Program-made: the position numbers and the translations under genes
Assembly (NCBI RefSeq): GCF_004664715.2
Contig: NC_051063.1
Coordinates: 117,852,629 to 117,916,628 of the forward strand
Direction: 5' to 3'
Source of the DNA: Peromyscus leucopus
Taxonomy: Eukaryota > Chordata > Mammalia > Rodentia > Cricetidae
DNA length: 64,000 bases
Shown here: one piece after another, positions 10,991-23,000 of the stretch
Position numbering within the stretch: position 1 is the first letter of the stretch
Layout: each line of letters opens with the position of its first letter
Notes under the pieces: generated by a model
The model's input: only the letters and a program-made list of their open reading frames with translations
Databases searched by the model: none
What the model was told of the DNA's origin: nothing

Positions 10991-12052
10991 TTGGTTAATT
11001 TTATTCATTTATTTTACATCCTAACTGCAGTTTCCCTGCCATCCTTTTCTCCAATATCTCCCCATTTCTCCCCTCTGCCTAACTCAAATCTACTCATCCT
11101 CTGCTTCTGTTCAAAAAGGTGTAGGCCTCATATGGTTATCAACAGAGCATGGCATATCAAGTTGAGGTAGCCTATGTTCTTCCCCTTATATTAAGGCTTG
11201 GTTAGGCAACACAGTATGAGAAACAGGTTCCCAAGTCCTATCAAAGTACCAACAACAGGCCCTGTTCCCACTACTATGAGTTTCACAAGTAGACCAGGTT
11301 ATACAACAGTCACACATATGTAGAGACCATAAGGTCTCATTATGATGGTTCCTTTGCTGTTGTTCCAGTGTCTGTGAGCTCTTATGTGCCCAGGTTACTT
11401 ATGTCTGTGAGTTCTCTTTTGATGATCTTGCGGGACCTGGCTCTCACAATCCTTCCATCCTCCCTTCTATAGAATTCCCAGTGCAGAGACCAGTGTTTGG
11501 CTATGAATCTCTGCATTTGCTTCCATTACTTACTGGATGAAGGCTCTCTGATGCCAACTAGGGTATTCACCAATTTGATTACAATAAATGGCCATCTGAG
11601 GCTACCTATCACTATTGATGGGAGTCTTATCTGGGTTGGCTTTTAGATTCTTGGGAAATTCCATTACATATTTATCTGCTTTACCCCAAAATGCACCCCT
11701 ATCTAGATATCTCTTTTATTAGTCACACCCAAACTGGATCACTTATGTTCCCATATCCACTCATCCCTAGTTTACCCAGGAGATCCTTCCTAGGAAAATC
11801 TATGCATCTCAGTTCTCTGTTGAGACCTCCTTATTACCTATCCACTCTGGTACTGTGGTTTGGAATATGGTTATCCATTATATTAGAGCTAATGTCCACT
11901 TATGAGCAAGTAAACACCATGTTTGTCTTTCTGGGTTTGGGTTATATAACTCAGGTGATTTTTTTCTAGTTCCATCCATTTAGCTTCAAATTTCATGATG
12001 ACATTATTTTTAAAAGACAATTTATATTCCATTGGGTAAATATACCACCACA
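10991..12052 (-). mobile_element. LINE-1 3' end, antisense
   Basis: It begins after the TTTC tract with 'ttttattcatttattttac' and 'tcctaactgcagtttccct', the reverse complement of an L1 3' terminus. It runs through 3' UTR into the end of ORF2, where the 'tccatccatttagcttcaaa' block near 11970-11990 is the reverse of the MDLE-region codons. No intact frame. Confidence 0.8.
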
Positions 12053-13165
12053 CACCTCTGGACACCTGATTTTTGACAGAGAAGCTAAAAATATATAATG
12101 GAACAAAGAAAACACATTTAACAAATGGTGCTAGAATAACTGGATGTCAACATGTAGATTAAAGCAAATATAGCCTTATTTTTGACTCTGCACAAAACTC
12201 TTGTCCAAGTGGATCAAAGACCTCAACATAAATCCAGTTACACCGAACCTGATTAGAAGAGAAAGTGAGAAACAACTTTGAAGGCATTGGCACAGGAAAC
12301 AGCTTCCTGAATATATGACTAGTAGCACAGACACTAAGATCAATACTTAATAAATGGGACCTCATGAAATGGAATAGCTTTTCTAAGGCAATGGACAATG
12401 TCAATAAGAGAAAATACCAGCCCACACAATGGTAAAAGATCTTCATAACGCATTTCCACCAGGAGGCTGATTTCCAAAATATATAAATAACTGAAGAATC
12501 TAGACATCATAAAACTAAATAATCCAGTTGAAAAATGTGGTAGAGACCTAAATAGAGAATTCTCAAGAGAGGATTTTCAAATGGCAGGGAAACATTTAAA
12601 TAAATGTTCAACATCCTTAGCCAATAGGGGAATGTAAATAAAAACGACTCTGAGATTTTATCTTATACTTGGCAGAATTGCTAAGACTTAAAACACATGT
12701 GGCAGCTCATGCTGGAGAGGATGTGGAACAAGAACACTCTTGTAACTGGGTCATTGTGGTGCTCGGCTTTAAGCCCAGCACATTAGAAGCAGAGCCAGGT
12801 GGATCTCTGTGAGTTTGAGGCCAGCTTGGTTTACACAGCAAGATCCAGGACAGGAACCAAAACTACACAGAGAATCCCTGTTTCAAAAAAACACACAAAA
12901 AATGTACACTCCTCTATTGCTGGTGGGAGTACAAATTTATATAGCCACTTTGGAAATCAATATGATGGTTCTTCAGAAATCTGGAAATTGATCTACTTCA
13001 AGACTCAACTATATCACTTTTGACCATTTAACAAAAGGATGCTAAATCGTGCAATAAGGACACTTCTCAACTAAGTTGACAGCAGTTTTATTCATAATAG
13101 CCAGAAATTGAAGACACCTTAAATGTCTCTCTACTTAAGAATGGGTAAATAAAATAGTTTTAATG
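12053..13165 (+). mobile_element. LINE-1 ORF2 3' fragment, sense, with a B1 inserted
   Basis: The sense sequence corresponds to the distal third of L1 ORF2: 'gccaataggggaatgtaaat', 'gctggagaggatgtggaaca', then after the SINE 'ctcctctattgctggtggga' and 'gccactttggaaatcaatat'. Multiple stops and indels make it inactive. It abuts an antisense L1 at 12052, so two L1 pieces meet tail to head. Confidence 0.85.
12748..12900 (+). mobile_element. B1 SINE inside LINE-1
   Basis: A B1 body ('gtggatctctgtgagtttga', 'ggccagcttggtttacacag') ends in an A-rich tail. L1 sequence continues on both sides, and ACACTC occurs at both junctions (near 12735 and 12907). Confidence 0.85.
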
Positions 13166-14089
13166 GCTAAATTGTTGAAGTATGAAATTTCCGTTATCAT
13201 ATACTTTGCTTGGTTCAAGTGACACAGATATACAACCTCAAAAATAAGGTCATCAAGATGACATCAATGTAACAGACAGGGACAGTGTATTGTGGGAAGG
13301 AACTTCACAGTGAGTGGTGATACCTGTAATCCTGTCTCACTAGGCTTTATCTTTCCATGGTAGGCACATTTCAACATGATTACCTTAAAAAGCAAACCTT
13401 TAAAGTTTAGAAATTTGGAACGAAATGATATCCAGTCATAGCAACTTAACTCCACATCTCATGTACAAAGTTCAGTACAATGACAGAGGAAACATTGTTG
13501 CATTTTAATAATTTACATAAACATTCATGAATTTCCTTCAAAAAATTTATATGCAAAATAGTGTTTGGTGATTTTCAGACAACATATGCCCATTGTATCC
13601 CAGTCATAATAAAGGCAATAATATTAATAAGAATATCTACTCAGTAGACATATTCTCTACAATGCCTGAATTAGTATTTAGTCTTGTTGTATGAATTATT
13701 TGACAAAATCTGCTTAAGCATGGAAGTGTTTACTTTTTTTTTCATAGCTTGAAAGTAAATTCTGTCTTGGTTGGGAAGTCATGTGACATGATCTTGAGTC
13801 AATTGGCTCTACCACATCTGTGGGCAGGAAAGCAACAAATGACTTTTTTTGTTGTTTTAGACAAAACATAGGAATCAGTGTGTAGTCTCTTCAGAGACCA
13901 TGTCCAAACTACAAAGTGAGTATCTAACACAAGGATAACTCAAATTTGGAGTTGGGTGTCCTAAACTAATAGTTATAATATACACACAGATGACATGGTT
14001 CAGAAGTATGTAGATCCTGTGCATGCTGCTTCCATCTACCTGAGCCTATATGCACCTTTCTCTTATTTCATTATAAGAACAAATGTCTC
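13166..14089. other. Unassigned sequence
   Basis: AT-rich non-coding sequence. I see no gene, SINE or clear L1 block here. Confidence 0.6.
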
Positions 14090-14570
14090 CTAATGTCGTC
14101 CAACCCTTATGGCTCTTAGAATCCTTATGCCTCCACTTGTGTGGAATTCCTTGATCTCTGAGGGGAGGGATTTGATGTAGCTCTCCAACTTAGCCTTTCT
14201 CTCCACAAAATATCTGGCCTCAGATCTCTGTATCTTCTCCTGTTGTCTCCTGGAGGAAGCCTTTATGATGGTGATTGAATCAGACACTGATCCATAAAGA
14301 TAGCAGATTATCCACAAGAATCATTTTATTGGTTTTCTTTTTAGACCAGTAGTCTTTGGTTTTACCCCTGATTTCGGGGCCATCTACCCATCCATAGGTC
14401 CTTGACTATCCATTCAGTGATGAGTGTGAGTTCTATATAGCAAAAAGTGGATCTTAGTCAAACCAGACATTGGATTGCTAATTCCAGAACTTCCCTGCCA
14501 TCATTGCTCTAACATATTTTGCAGGCAGGGCACAATGTAGACAAAGAACTCTTTACTTTAGGAGTGAATG
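14090..14570 (-). mobile_element. LINE-1 3' UTR fragment, antisense
   Basis: It carries the reverse complement of the rodent L1 3' UTR, with blocks 'cctttatgatggtgattgaa', 'gtagtctttggttttacccc', 'agacattggattg' and 'tattttgcaggcagggcac'. Non-coding. Confidence 0.65.
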
Positions 14571-14860
14571 GGTTTCTGACACTTATGCCTGCTTTTGGGA
14601 TTCCCCCCCCCATTATTTTGCCTTGTCCAACCTCAGTGTAATAATTTTTCTTTGCCTTATTAAATTTTTTATATTTGGTTGTTATCTCTTAGAAGACTTT
14701 CTTTTCTGATGAGAGATATAAGGATAGTGGTTCTGGAAGGAAAGGTAGGTGGGGAGAAACCAGACAGAATAAAGTGATGGGAAATTATAATCAGGATACT
14801 TTGCATGAAAAAGTATCTATATTCATAAAAAAGAAAGAATAACCAGGAAAAAACTAGTAA
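14571..14860 (+). mobile_element. LINE-1 3' terminus, sense
   Basis: The end of a sense L1: 'atttggttgttatctctta', then a purine-rich tract ('ggaaaggtaggtggggagaa'), 'aattataatcagga' and an A-rich tail near 14830-14850. The same end is seen at 35500-35640. Confidence 0.65.
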
Positions 14861-15062
14861 AAGTTATATATCATAATGTAAGGTTCTACATCTTCCCATA
14901 AAAAATGCCATAAGTTATGAAATCCAACCTCGGTTTTCTCATCAATTATGAAATTCATTTTTAATTATTGTGGATAGTAGGACAAGTTGACTCTTCTTAA
15001 TACTCAAGTTGTTATGGAAGAAGGAATTTTGAAATCTAAGAGAATGTTTAGGTTAACAAACA

Positions 15063-15100
<38 letters not shown>

Positions 15101-15654
15101 CTATGTAACTGTACATGTGTATGAAAATATGTGTTTAAATGCATGGGTATATGGTATGTGAAAGGCATGATAGTAAAGGCATGAGTAAAATGAGAAATTT
15201 TTCATTTCTTAACATTATGTTCTTAGTGAAAGAGAATATCTTGCCCCTCCCTTTCCTTTGTCCAGTCACTGTCACACTTCTTGAGATCTAATTTTCAAGT
15301 TAAGAGACATTTAATTTTTTTATTTTTGTACATATTAATGTATAGATGACATGTAAACACAAAATACTTGGTCCAAAAATGAATTAATTTTGTGTAAATT
15401 CCTCTTTATTACAAATTAAATTACAGTTAATCATCATTTAAATACATTTCTATATACTCTCCACTGTAATGATTTAGTATGGAACACAACCTTACTGTAT
15501 AAGTTATACTGGAAAGTGATATTAGATGTTAATATATAGAATTCAGAGTAATGCATAGCTATGATCCAATTCAACAAGCATGGCTATAAAGAAGGAAACC
15601 AGCCTTACAGGTATAGTAATGTCAGATCACAATGTTTGGTCTATAAGAATGAAT
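14861..15654. other. AT-rich spacer with a GT microsatellite
   Basis: Apart from the (GT)n tract at 15065-15098, no feature is recognised. Confidence 0.6.
15065..15098. repeat. (GT)n microsatellite
   Basis: 17 GT units. Confidence 0.95.
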
Positions 15655-16028
15655 TGTGGGCCAAATTTTATTGTTTTATTTTTTTTACAATACAATTCAG
15701 TTCTACATATCAGCCACAGATTCCTTTGTTCTCCCCCATCTGCCCCCCTCCTCTTACCCCAAACCTACCCCCCCCCGATTCCCACCTCCTCCAGGGCAAA
15801 GCCTCCCCCGAGGACTGAGATCAACCTGGTAGACTCAGTCAAGGCAGGTCCAGTCCCCTCCTCCCAGCCCTAGCCTAGCACCCTGCATAAGCCCTAGGTT
15901 TCAAACAGCCAACTCGTGCAATGAGCATAGGACCCAGTCCCACTGCCTGGATGCCTCCCAAACAGAACAAGCCAATTAACTGTCTCATCCTGGGCCTGAT
16001 CCAGTTGGGGGCCCCTCAGCCATTGGTT
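15655..16028 (-). mobile_element. LINE-1 3' UTR, antisense
   Basis: A pyrimidine-rich 3' terminus (T-rich tract, 'cagccacagattcct', C-runs) is followed by 3' UTR. It is clearly the same L1 subfamily as the fragment at 52135-52500, which has the same order of blocks. It ends about 130 bp beyond the V2R stop codon, on the 3' side of that gene. Confidence 0.8.
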
Positions 16029-16060
16029 CATATTTCATGTTTTAAAACTCTACTTTGCAC

Positions 16061-16066
16061 TTTATT
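16061..16066 (-). terminator. Possible polyadenylation signal of the V2R gene
   Basis: AATAAA on the minus strand, 93 nt downstream of the V2R stop codon and before the L1. In AT-rich DNA this could be chance. Confidence 0.4.
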
Positions 16067-16158
16067 TTCTGCCTTTACTCATGACACAAAATACATATTT
16101 GAGAACAAATATGTCAGGGTAGTCTTATTGGGAAGTATGTTCTAATGATAAAGAACAT

Positions 16159-17078
16159 CTAATGAGTATTTTCCACTTTAAAATGCACATTCCTGAACCT
16201 TTGAAAAGAATTTCTCTCAGGTCTTAACAAAATAATGAAGCACTTTGGAGCAAAGATGCAAAGAAGCAGCCCTGCACTGGAGGCCAAGATACAGAACACC
16301 TCCACTGCCACCATAGCCTTGCCCTTGGTGCTATGGTATACAGGGAGGAATGTAACCCAGACACTACAGAACACCAGCATACTGAATGTCAGGTATTTAG
16401 CTTCATTGAATGTGTCAGGCAGATTTCTGACCAAGAAAGCTACAGTGAAACTTCCCATGGCAATGAAGCCCAAGTATCCCAGAACACAATAGAAGGCAAT
16501 AATTGATCCTTTGTTACAGACAATCAAAATGTGTTCTCTTTCAACATGTATGTCAATATCAACAAATGGTGGGGAAGTTCCCAGCCAGATCCCACATAAA
16601 ATCAGCTGAATCACAGTGCAAATTGGAATAATTAAGTTAGATCCCCCTGACACCAGCAGCCACCTCATCCTTCTACTTGTAGTAGTAACCTTGAAGGCCA
16701 GTACTACTGTAATTGTCTTGGCCAAGACAGTAGAAGCAGCCACAGTAAACACCACAGCAAATATGGTCTGTTGCATGAAGCATGTGGCCATATTGGGTTG
16801 GCCGATGAAGAGCAAGGAACAGAGAAAGCAAAAGATGAGGGAGATGAGTAGAACATAACTCAGAGTTCGGTTGTTGGCCTTGACTGTGGAAGTGTCCTTG
16901 TGTTTCAAAAAGACACCCAGTACAAAAGCTGTGAGAATAGAAAAACACAGAGCCAAGCAGGCTAGAGACATTCCCAAAACGTCTTCATAACCCAGAAATG
17001 CCACCACTTTTTTGAGACAGTGATTTCCTTCAGGGTTGGCATAGTGATCATCAGGGCACTTTAAACACTGATCCATGT
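16159..17078 (-). CDS. V2R exon 6: end of cysteine-rich domain and seven-helix domain
   Basis: The acceptor is TTGTACCAG before 17078. The first two bases (AC) complete a codon begun by the last G of exon 5, giving Asp. 920 nt end in TAG at 16159-16161. CxxC (CLKC) and a later Cys close the cysteine-rich domain, followed by the 7tm_3 domain and a short cytoplasmic tail. The frame stays open upstream of the acceptor, so a naive reading adds about 19 intron-coded residues. Confidence 0.95.
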
Positions 17079-20000
17079 CTGGTACAAGAGTAAATATATA
17101 TTCAGGTTTAATATTTCTTAGAATTTTACAGGACATATTACATTAATGCATTAAAAAATTCTTCTTAATTTAGTCTAATGTTTTGAGGTAGACAGAAAGT
17201 TAGCTTTTTTATTTAAGAATTAATAGTGGTAGCAAAATCTAACTTTTTAATGCACAATTTTGAAAATCTGTTGTTTGCATTTTTTCATTTACAGTCAAGA
17301 CATTTTAGTTGTTTGCCAGAATTAATGGCATGTAACAGAATATGATTACACAATAAAATATCTTATTGAGTACAATACAGAAACACATATTTATTCTTAA
17401 CAATTCAGAAATTTTAAAGTATAAATTCATAAAACCAAGTTCTTCCATAGATATTTTTGTCTGTCTATCAACTGCAAGGCAAGTACTATATATCAATGTC
17501 CTTTTGTAACTGCTTGTGTACTGAAACACAAACAACCCCATATATTGCTTAAAAGGCACGAAAAAAAATGTCAGGGAATGCAGAAGATCCATGAACCTTT
17601 GACCACCTAAATCTCTACATGTTAATGATATCACATTTATTATTAGGTTTCTTATATATTTGCTAATAAAGAGAATCTACCACTTTACTAATTTCTCTAA
17701 GATTGGACCATTGATAGAAAAATATTTATTGAGAAAACAACATGATGGAGATGCTTTCCATATTTTTAAATAAAACCATTTTATTCATTTATTTTACCTC
17801 CAGATCACAGTTTCCTTTCCTTTCTCTATTCCCCTTTCCTCCCACAGCTCCACTCTCCCTGCACAATCTATGTCTCCTCTGTTTATTTTCAGAAAGGTGC
17901 ATGACTTCCATGGGTTCTAAGGAAGCCTGACATATCAAGATGAGGTAGGACTAGGCTCGGCCCCTAAGGACATAGATAAGGCACACACTAAGGGGTAGAA
18001 GGAAGAGCTCTCTTCCACCTATATCATGTAATCTAACATACTTTTCCTTGCATTCAATTGAATGGATCAACAAATCAAACTTGAAAGTAATAATATTATT
18101 CTAATTATGAGTCTTTCCATTCAAGACTAAATCGCATTCAAATAGCTTTTGTTCTCTCATAAATTAATATGTGATGTTATCCAAATAATTGGACAAAAAC
18201 ATTCATATTTTATTTTTCTAATCATTTTATAATTATTATTTGCTATAAAATAATTTATTTTGATTATTTTAAAATACACATAAGCAGTTACTAATTTTCA
18301 AATATTTGTACATTAATTTTATTTTCAATTAAACTAAAGTTAATATATGTAAACCATAGTTTTCATCAATTTATTTTCTACTTAGTGTTCTGTGACACTA
18401 TTTTTCCCATTATTCAATAGGTCCTCTACAAAATATGTTTAACATTTCAATGGAATTTTTTGTATGTAAACTCTACTTGTATCTCCATGTTACTTACATT
18501 CAAATTATTTAGAACAATTCTGGTCTTCAGATTAAATAAGGCAGCAATTTTATTTTTTAGGTTTGTGTTATTACTCCAAAAGCAATTAATTCCTTTTTTC
18601 AGTTACCTGTTTTGGTACGTATAATATCACTATCAAATGTTCCCTGGGTGCCTTGTCACTAAGTCGATATTCCCACCTATTTAATCTGAAAAGTTTACAG
18701 GAATACCTCCTTTCAAATTGAAATACGAAAATAAATGTTTCAATTTGGATTATATTTGTTGTCTAGAAACTAACCTGTGGACTAGTCTACAAATGAAAAT
18801 ACAATCAACAAATTGACAGCATGATCTGCCATAGGACACATGAGAAAATGCATGCCTGTTAATCAGGAAGCATCATCCATGATCATCTACAAGTTATCAC
18901 AAATATCATAGATGCTATGTAAATAAGAATGTGCAGCTCCCATGTCTTAGAAAAGAAGAGAATGTTAGATATATTATGAAGGACTAGATTACAGGCTAAG
19001 ATAAATGCTATAGTGATATTTAATACGCTAAATCAGTTTCCAAATGAAACACTACATGAATAGTTGCTGGAGTAACAATTCAAATATGTGTCTCAGGACA
19101 TGGGTTGTGATGCTCAGAGGCAGAATTGCTGCTCATTTGATTGCATGACGAAATTTATATATTATATTCCCAGAAGGTGTCATTGAGACAACAGTAATTA
19201 ACTAATCTAATGAATCTGTTCATATGTTGTACATTTACCTGACATATTGGAAATCTCATTTTCTGGGCAAGGGATACAATCAAAACAGCACACAGCCTTT
19301 CCCTGCTGAGGGGATTTTCTGAATCCTGGACTGCAAGGTATACTGCATATTGAGGATGGAATCTGAGGAAAATAACAAATGGAATATAATAAAAAAAAGT
19401 CTTATCTACTTGGGAATAGTGAGAGAAATTTAGAACATGGTACTATTGAAAAACTCCCTATTACAAATCTGCAAATAAATAAAAAGTAACATTTATTTCA
19501 TATTGTGATTATATATTATAGATGTATTATGATTTATATAATGATAAACTTGTATGTATGTGTGTTTATATTTAATTTATATTTATCTGTCTATCATATA
19601 AATAGATACATAGACATCGAAATATGTAGCTATGATGTTGGAAGACATTGCTGTCTGGTAAATATCAAAGCCTCTCCATGGCCTGGCAGCTTATCACAAT
19701 AGCTCCATAACATGGGGCTCCCTTCCCCCAGAAGAATTTCCTGCCCCTACCCCTGCCCTTATTTGGAGAATATACCTGAGCCTGTGGGACTGAAAAGCTG
19801 TCTCTAAACCAGATGCCTGTCTCTAAAGCAGATGCTGATTCATCTTTGGCTTGAACTTTGGCACAGATTCCTTCTAGAAGATTTGTGCTGGGAGTACTGT
19901 TGTAGGACCCAACTACCACAGAATAAGCCTTGTGATCACAATGTGCCACTTAATGCAAATTAATTTTGTTCCCAGGCTCCCCAATATTATATATTCCCTA

Positions 20001-23000
20001 TACTCGGCTTTAAGTTGAGCTGATTCATCAAGTCTGTTCGTGCTCAAGGGCCATGTGCAAAGTTCTGTCAGAGCTATGACTTTGCCCTCTCAACCTTGTG
20101 GCAAACAAGAAAAGAGTAAAAGTGGACCCCTCACAAATTATGAATATTCATACTAATGAAATAAAATGTGTTCTGAAAGAAAAATCTAGAAATGTGAGAA
20201 ATAAGTATGTGAATATTTTTGAAAATACTCTATTTCAGGAGGGTGCTGAAAGCAACTTTGAGATTTTGGTTACTTATGTTGCTTGTAGAGTTGTACAAGT
20301 AAGTCCAACAAACCTGCCTAAGGTCTATGTTCCACTTTATCATCTCTTCAGACATAAACAATTGTTGACCATGTGGCAAATATTTGGAAAACTTTCCTAT
20401 TTTCACCTTAAGTCCAAGATTAGCGAAAAAATCAATGCTGTAGTGAATGTCATACTCCACATACTGACTTTCTTTCTGATTCATGTTCACTTGGTCTCCA
20501 ACAGGGTTTATAAATTGTATGTTCTTCAGGAAATGGACCATCTGAAACATTTATTATTTTAGGTTCAAGCATGCCTACACATTAGAACAAATAATTTGAA
20601 GTATAGATTGCCTCTAATTTTCATTAATATGTCTAGAAATGTGACTTAATACCAAGTACTCATATAGTAGATGGAAAAACCCACATAAGGATAACAACAA
20701 CATTATGATTGGAAATAGTAGTTTGTCATTGATGTTAATTATCTAACACATGCCCCCATGAATGATATTCCTGGAGAGTAGATAGATATTACCCATAATG
20801 TTTCTTCTAAATGATACCTGACAATTAGCTAAGGAACTGAGGTTTTTATTATGAAAATACAAATGTGGAAGAATTTCTTACTGTTATTTAGGATCCACTT
20901 AATTGCTGACCAACATTTTGATCACTTAAGAGAACATCCATCTCCTTGTTGGCTTTCAAGTTTTCATGAGAAAGAAATACATTTTTATTTCAAATATTAA
21001 AAACATGCATATCTAAAAAAAGTATTATGGGAAACATTCTTGGCATAGATCAGGAATATCTATCTGAGTGTCAGTGTTGGCTGGATTAAGGCCTATAAAC
21101 AATTAATTTCCCATGACACTCTAAGAATACACAAATTGTTGTATATGATAGAAATGATCCTGAAATTCTTAGGTAGAAACAACATCAACCATTATGAAAT
21201 TATATTTACAATACTACATTACATTCATTAGAATACATATTACCTGCCAAGAGTCAAACTCCAGTTTTTCCCCAGAATACTTTGACAATGTATCTACTTC
21301 TTGTAGCAGCATCTCATGGAGTGCATGGGCCACAGCATGCACAGTATTGTATACAACATAACCCGTACCACTCACAGACGTTTCAAAACGGTGCTGAAAT
21401 AACCACTGCATTCGTTTTTCTATTGAGCAATTCTTAAGGTTCATAGAATTAAATGAAGTCAGAGAACAATTAAAATAAATCCACCACATTTTAGCAAGAG
21501 AAAATTTATTACTATACTTGGAAGGATCTGCTGTCTCAATAAATTTTTTAAAACCAGGTAATTCTGAAGAGTGAATTAAAAATGTAAAGGTCCCATAGAA
21601 GGAATCAAGAAGGAATCTGTCATTATGTGTGATCATATCCCACTGCGAAGTAGTGACCCAGATCCTCTGAAGGTATGTTAGTCTGTACAATCTAAGGTTA
21701 AGTTGCAGATGAGAATCTTTGTCTCCATAAATGATAACAACTTTGGCTGATGACGTTGTAATCTCATTATAATAAATATTTACATTTTTCTGGAATAATA
21801 TTTTATCTTCCATAATAATATGCACAAAGGCTAAGCACACACTGTTTCTTTGCATCTCTCTTCTCAATTCTGAGAGAAATTCAAGTCCTAGATCATCATC
21901 TGAAATGATTGCTCCAACCCAGTTCCATCTGAAATACACTACCAAAGATACCATGACCAAAGCCTGAGATGTGTCCTTAGGCGCCATCTGGTAGAGATGT
22001 GGAAACTGTTCATGGCTGCTCAGGAGAGGATGAAATGGTCCATAGTAAAGCTGAATGACATACAAGAGACAATTAATTGAAGAAGGTGGAATATATAATG
22101 ATTAGTTTAAAACTAATTATGTTCATCATACACTGGAAATATTAGGGCATGTGGATATTCATCTCATTATTAAATCTTATGTAATTTCTTGTGAATATCT
22201 TTAAAAGTACCGATGAACTAAGTCTGCTACTGAAATACTTCAAATTTCTCCTTGTTCTTGGGTGTAATTGTGCTAAAGTACTGGTATGTGTCAATGCTTT
22301 CTGAGTATATATGCTTAGAATTCTATACACACATATATACTTTTTTCTTTAATCAGCCTTGGTATCTGAAAATCAGGATGAAAGGAGACAATGTTTCATT
22401 GAAACTAACTCACCCATGCTTACCTCTGGTCTATTGGTGATGTACAGCAGTGGCCCAAGCATAGCAGATGATAACCAAATTGGACCTGTAAGTACGATTA
22501 AATATCTTCTCTGATTTATACAGTAGTAGTTAGGAAGAAATTCACCTATTTTTGTGGATAAACTATTCATTCTCCAATCATCCAGGAGGTTACATTCGAC
22601 TTTAACTAATAGAGAAATGTTGGGTAGAATATGAGGGTCTTTGTTGATACTTTCAAGGGCAAAATAAAGAGACAAAATCAAGTGGATATTTTTATATGTC
22701 AACCTGAAAAGTAAGCACAGAGATCATTAGAGATGGGGCTACAAACATAGTAATATTAAATTACAATAATAGTTTTTATGTATTTATTGCTTGCTTTTTC
22801 AATTACTGTAATGACACAAGCCCTATTACTGTACTGCATAATGAGATTTTCTGGAATTTTGGAAGGATTTTTCAATATTTAGGAGGTGTATATCACTCAT
22901 GTGGGATGCTTTGATTTGAACTTTCTTACAATTTTATTCCTTTGTGTGTGATCACAGAAAAAATGGTACCAAAAGACATTTAATCTACTTATTCCTCTAT

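Noticed and set aside
15561..15873. Proline-rich frames of 85 and 97 codons
   Set aside because: Translation of the C-rich antisense L1 3' UTR.
16235..16948. Plus- and minus-strand frames inside V2R exon 6
   Set aside because: Shadows of the 7-helix coding sequence in other frames.
20098..20562. 154-codon plus-strand frame
   Set aside because: Antisense shadow of V2R exon 4, which has splice sites and protein similarity on the minus strand.
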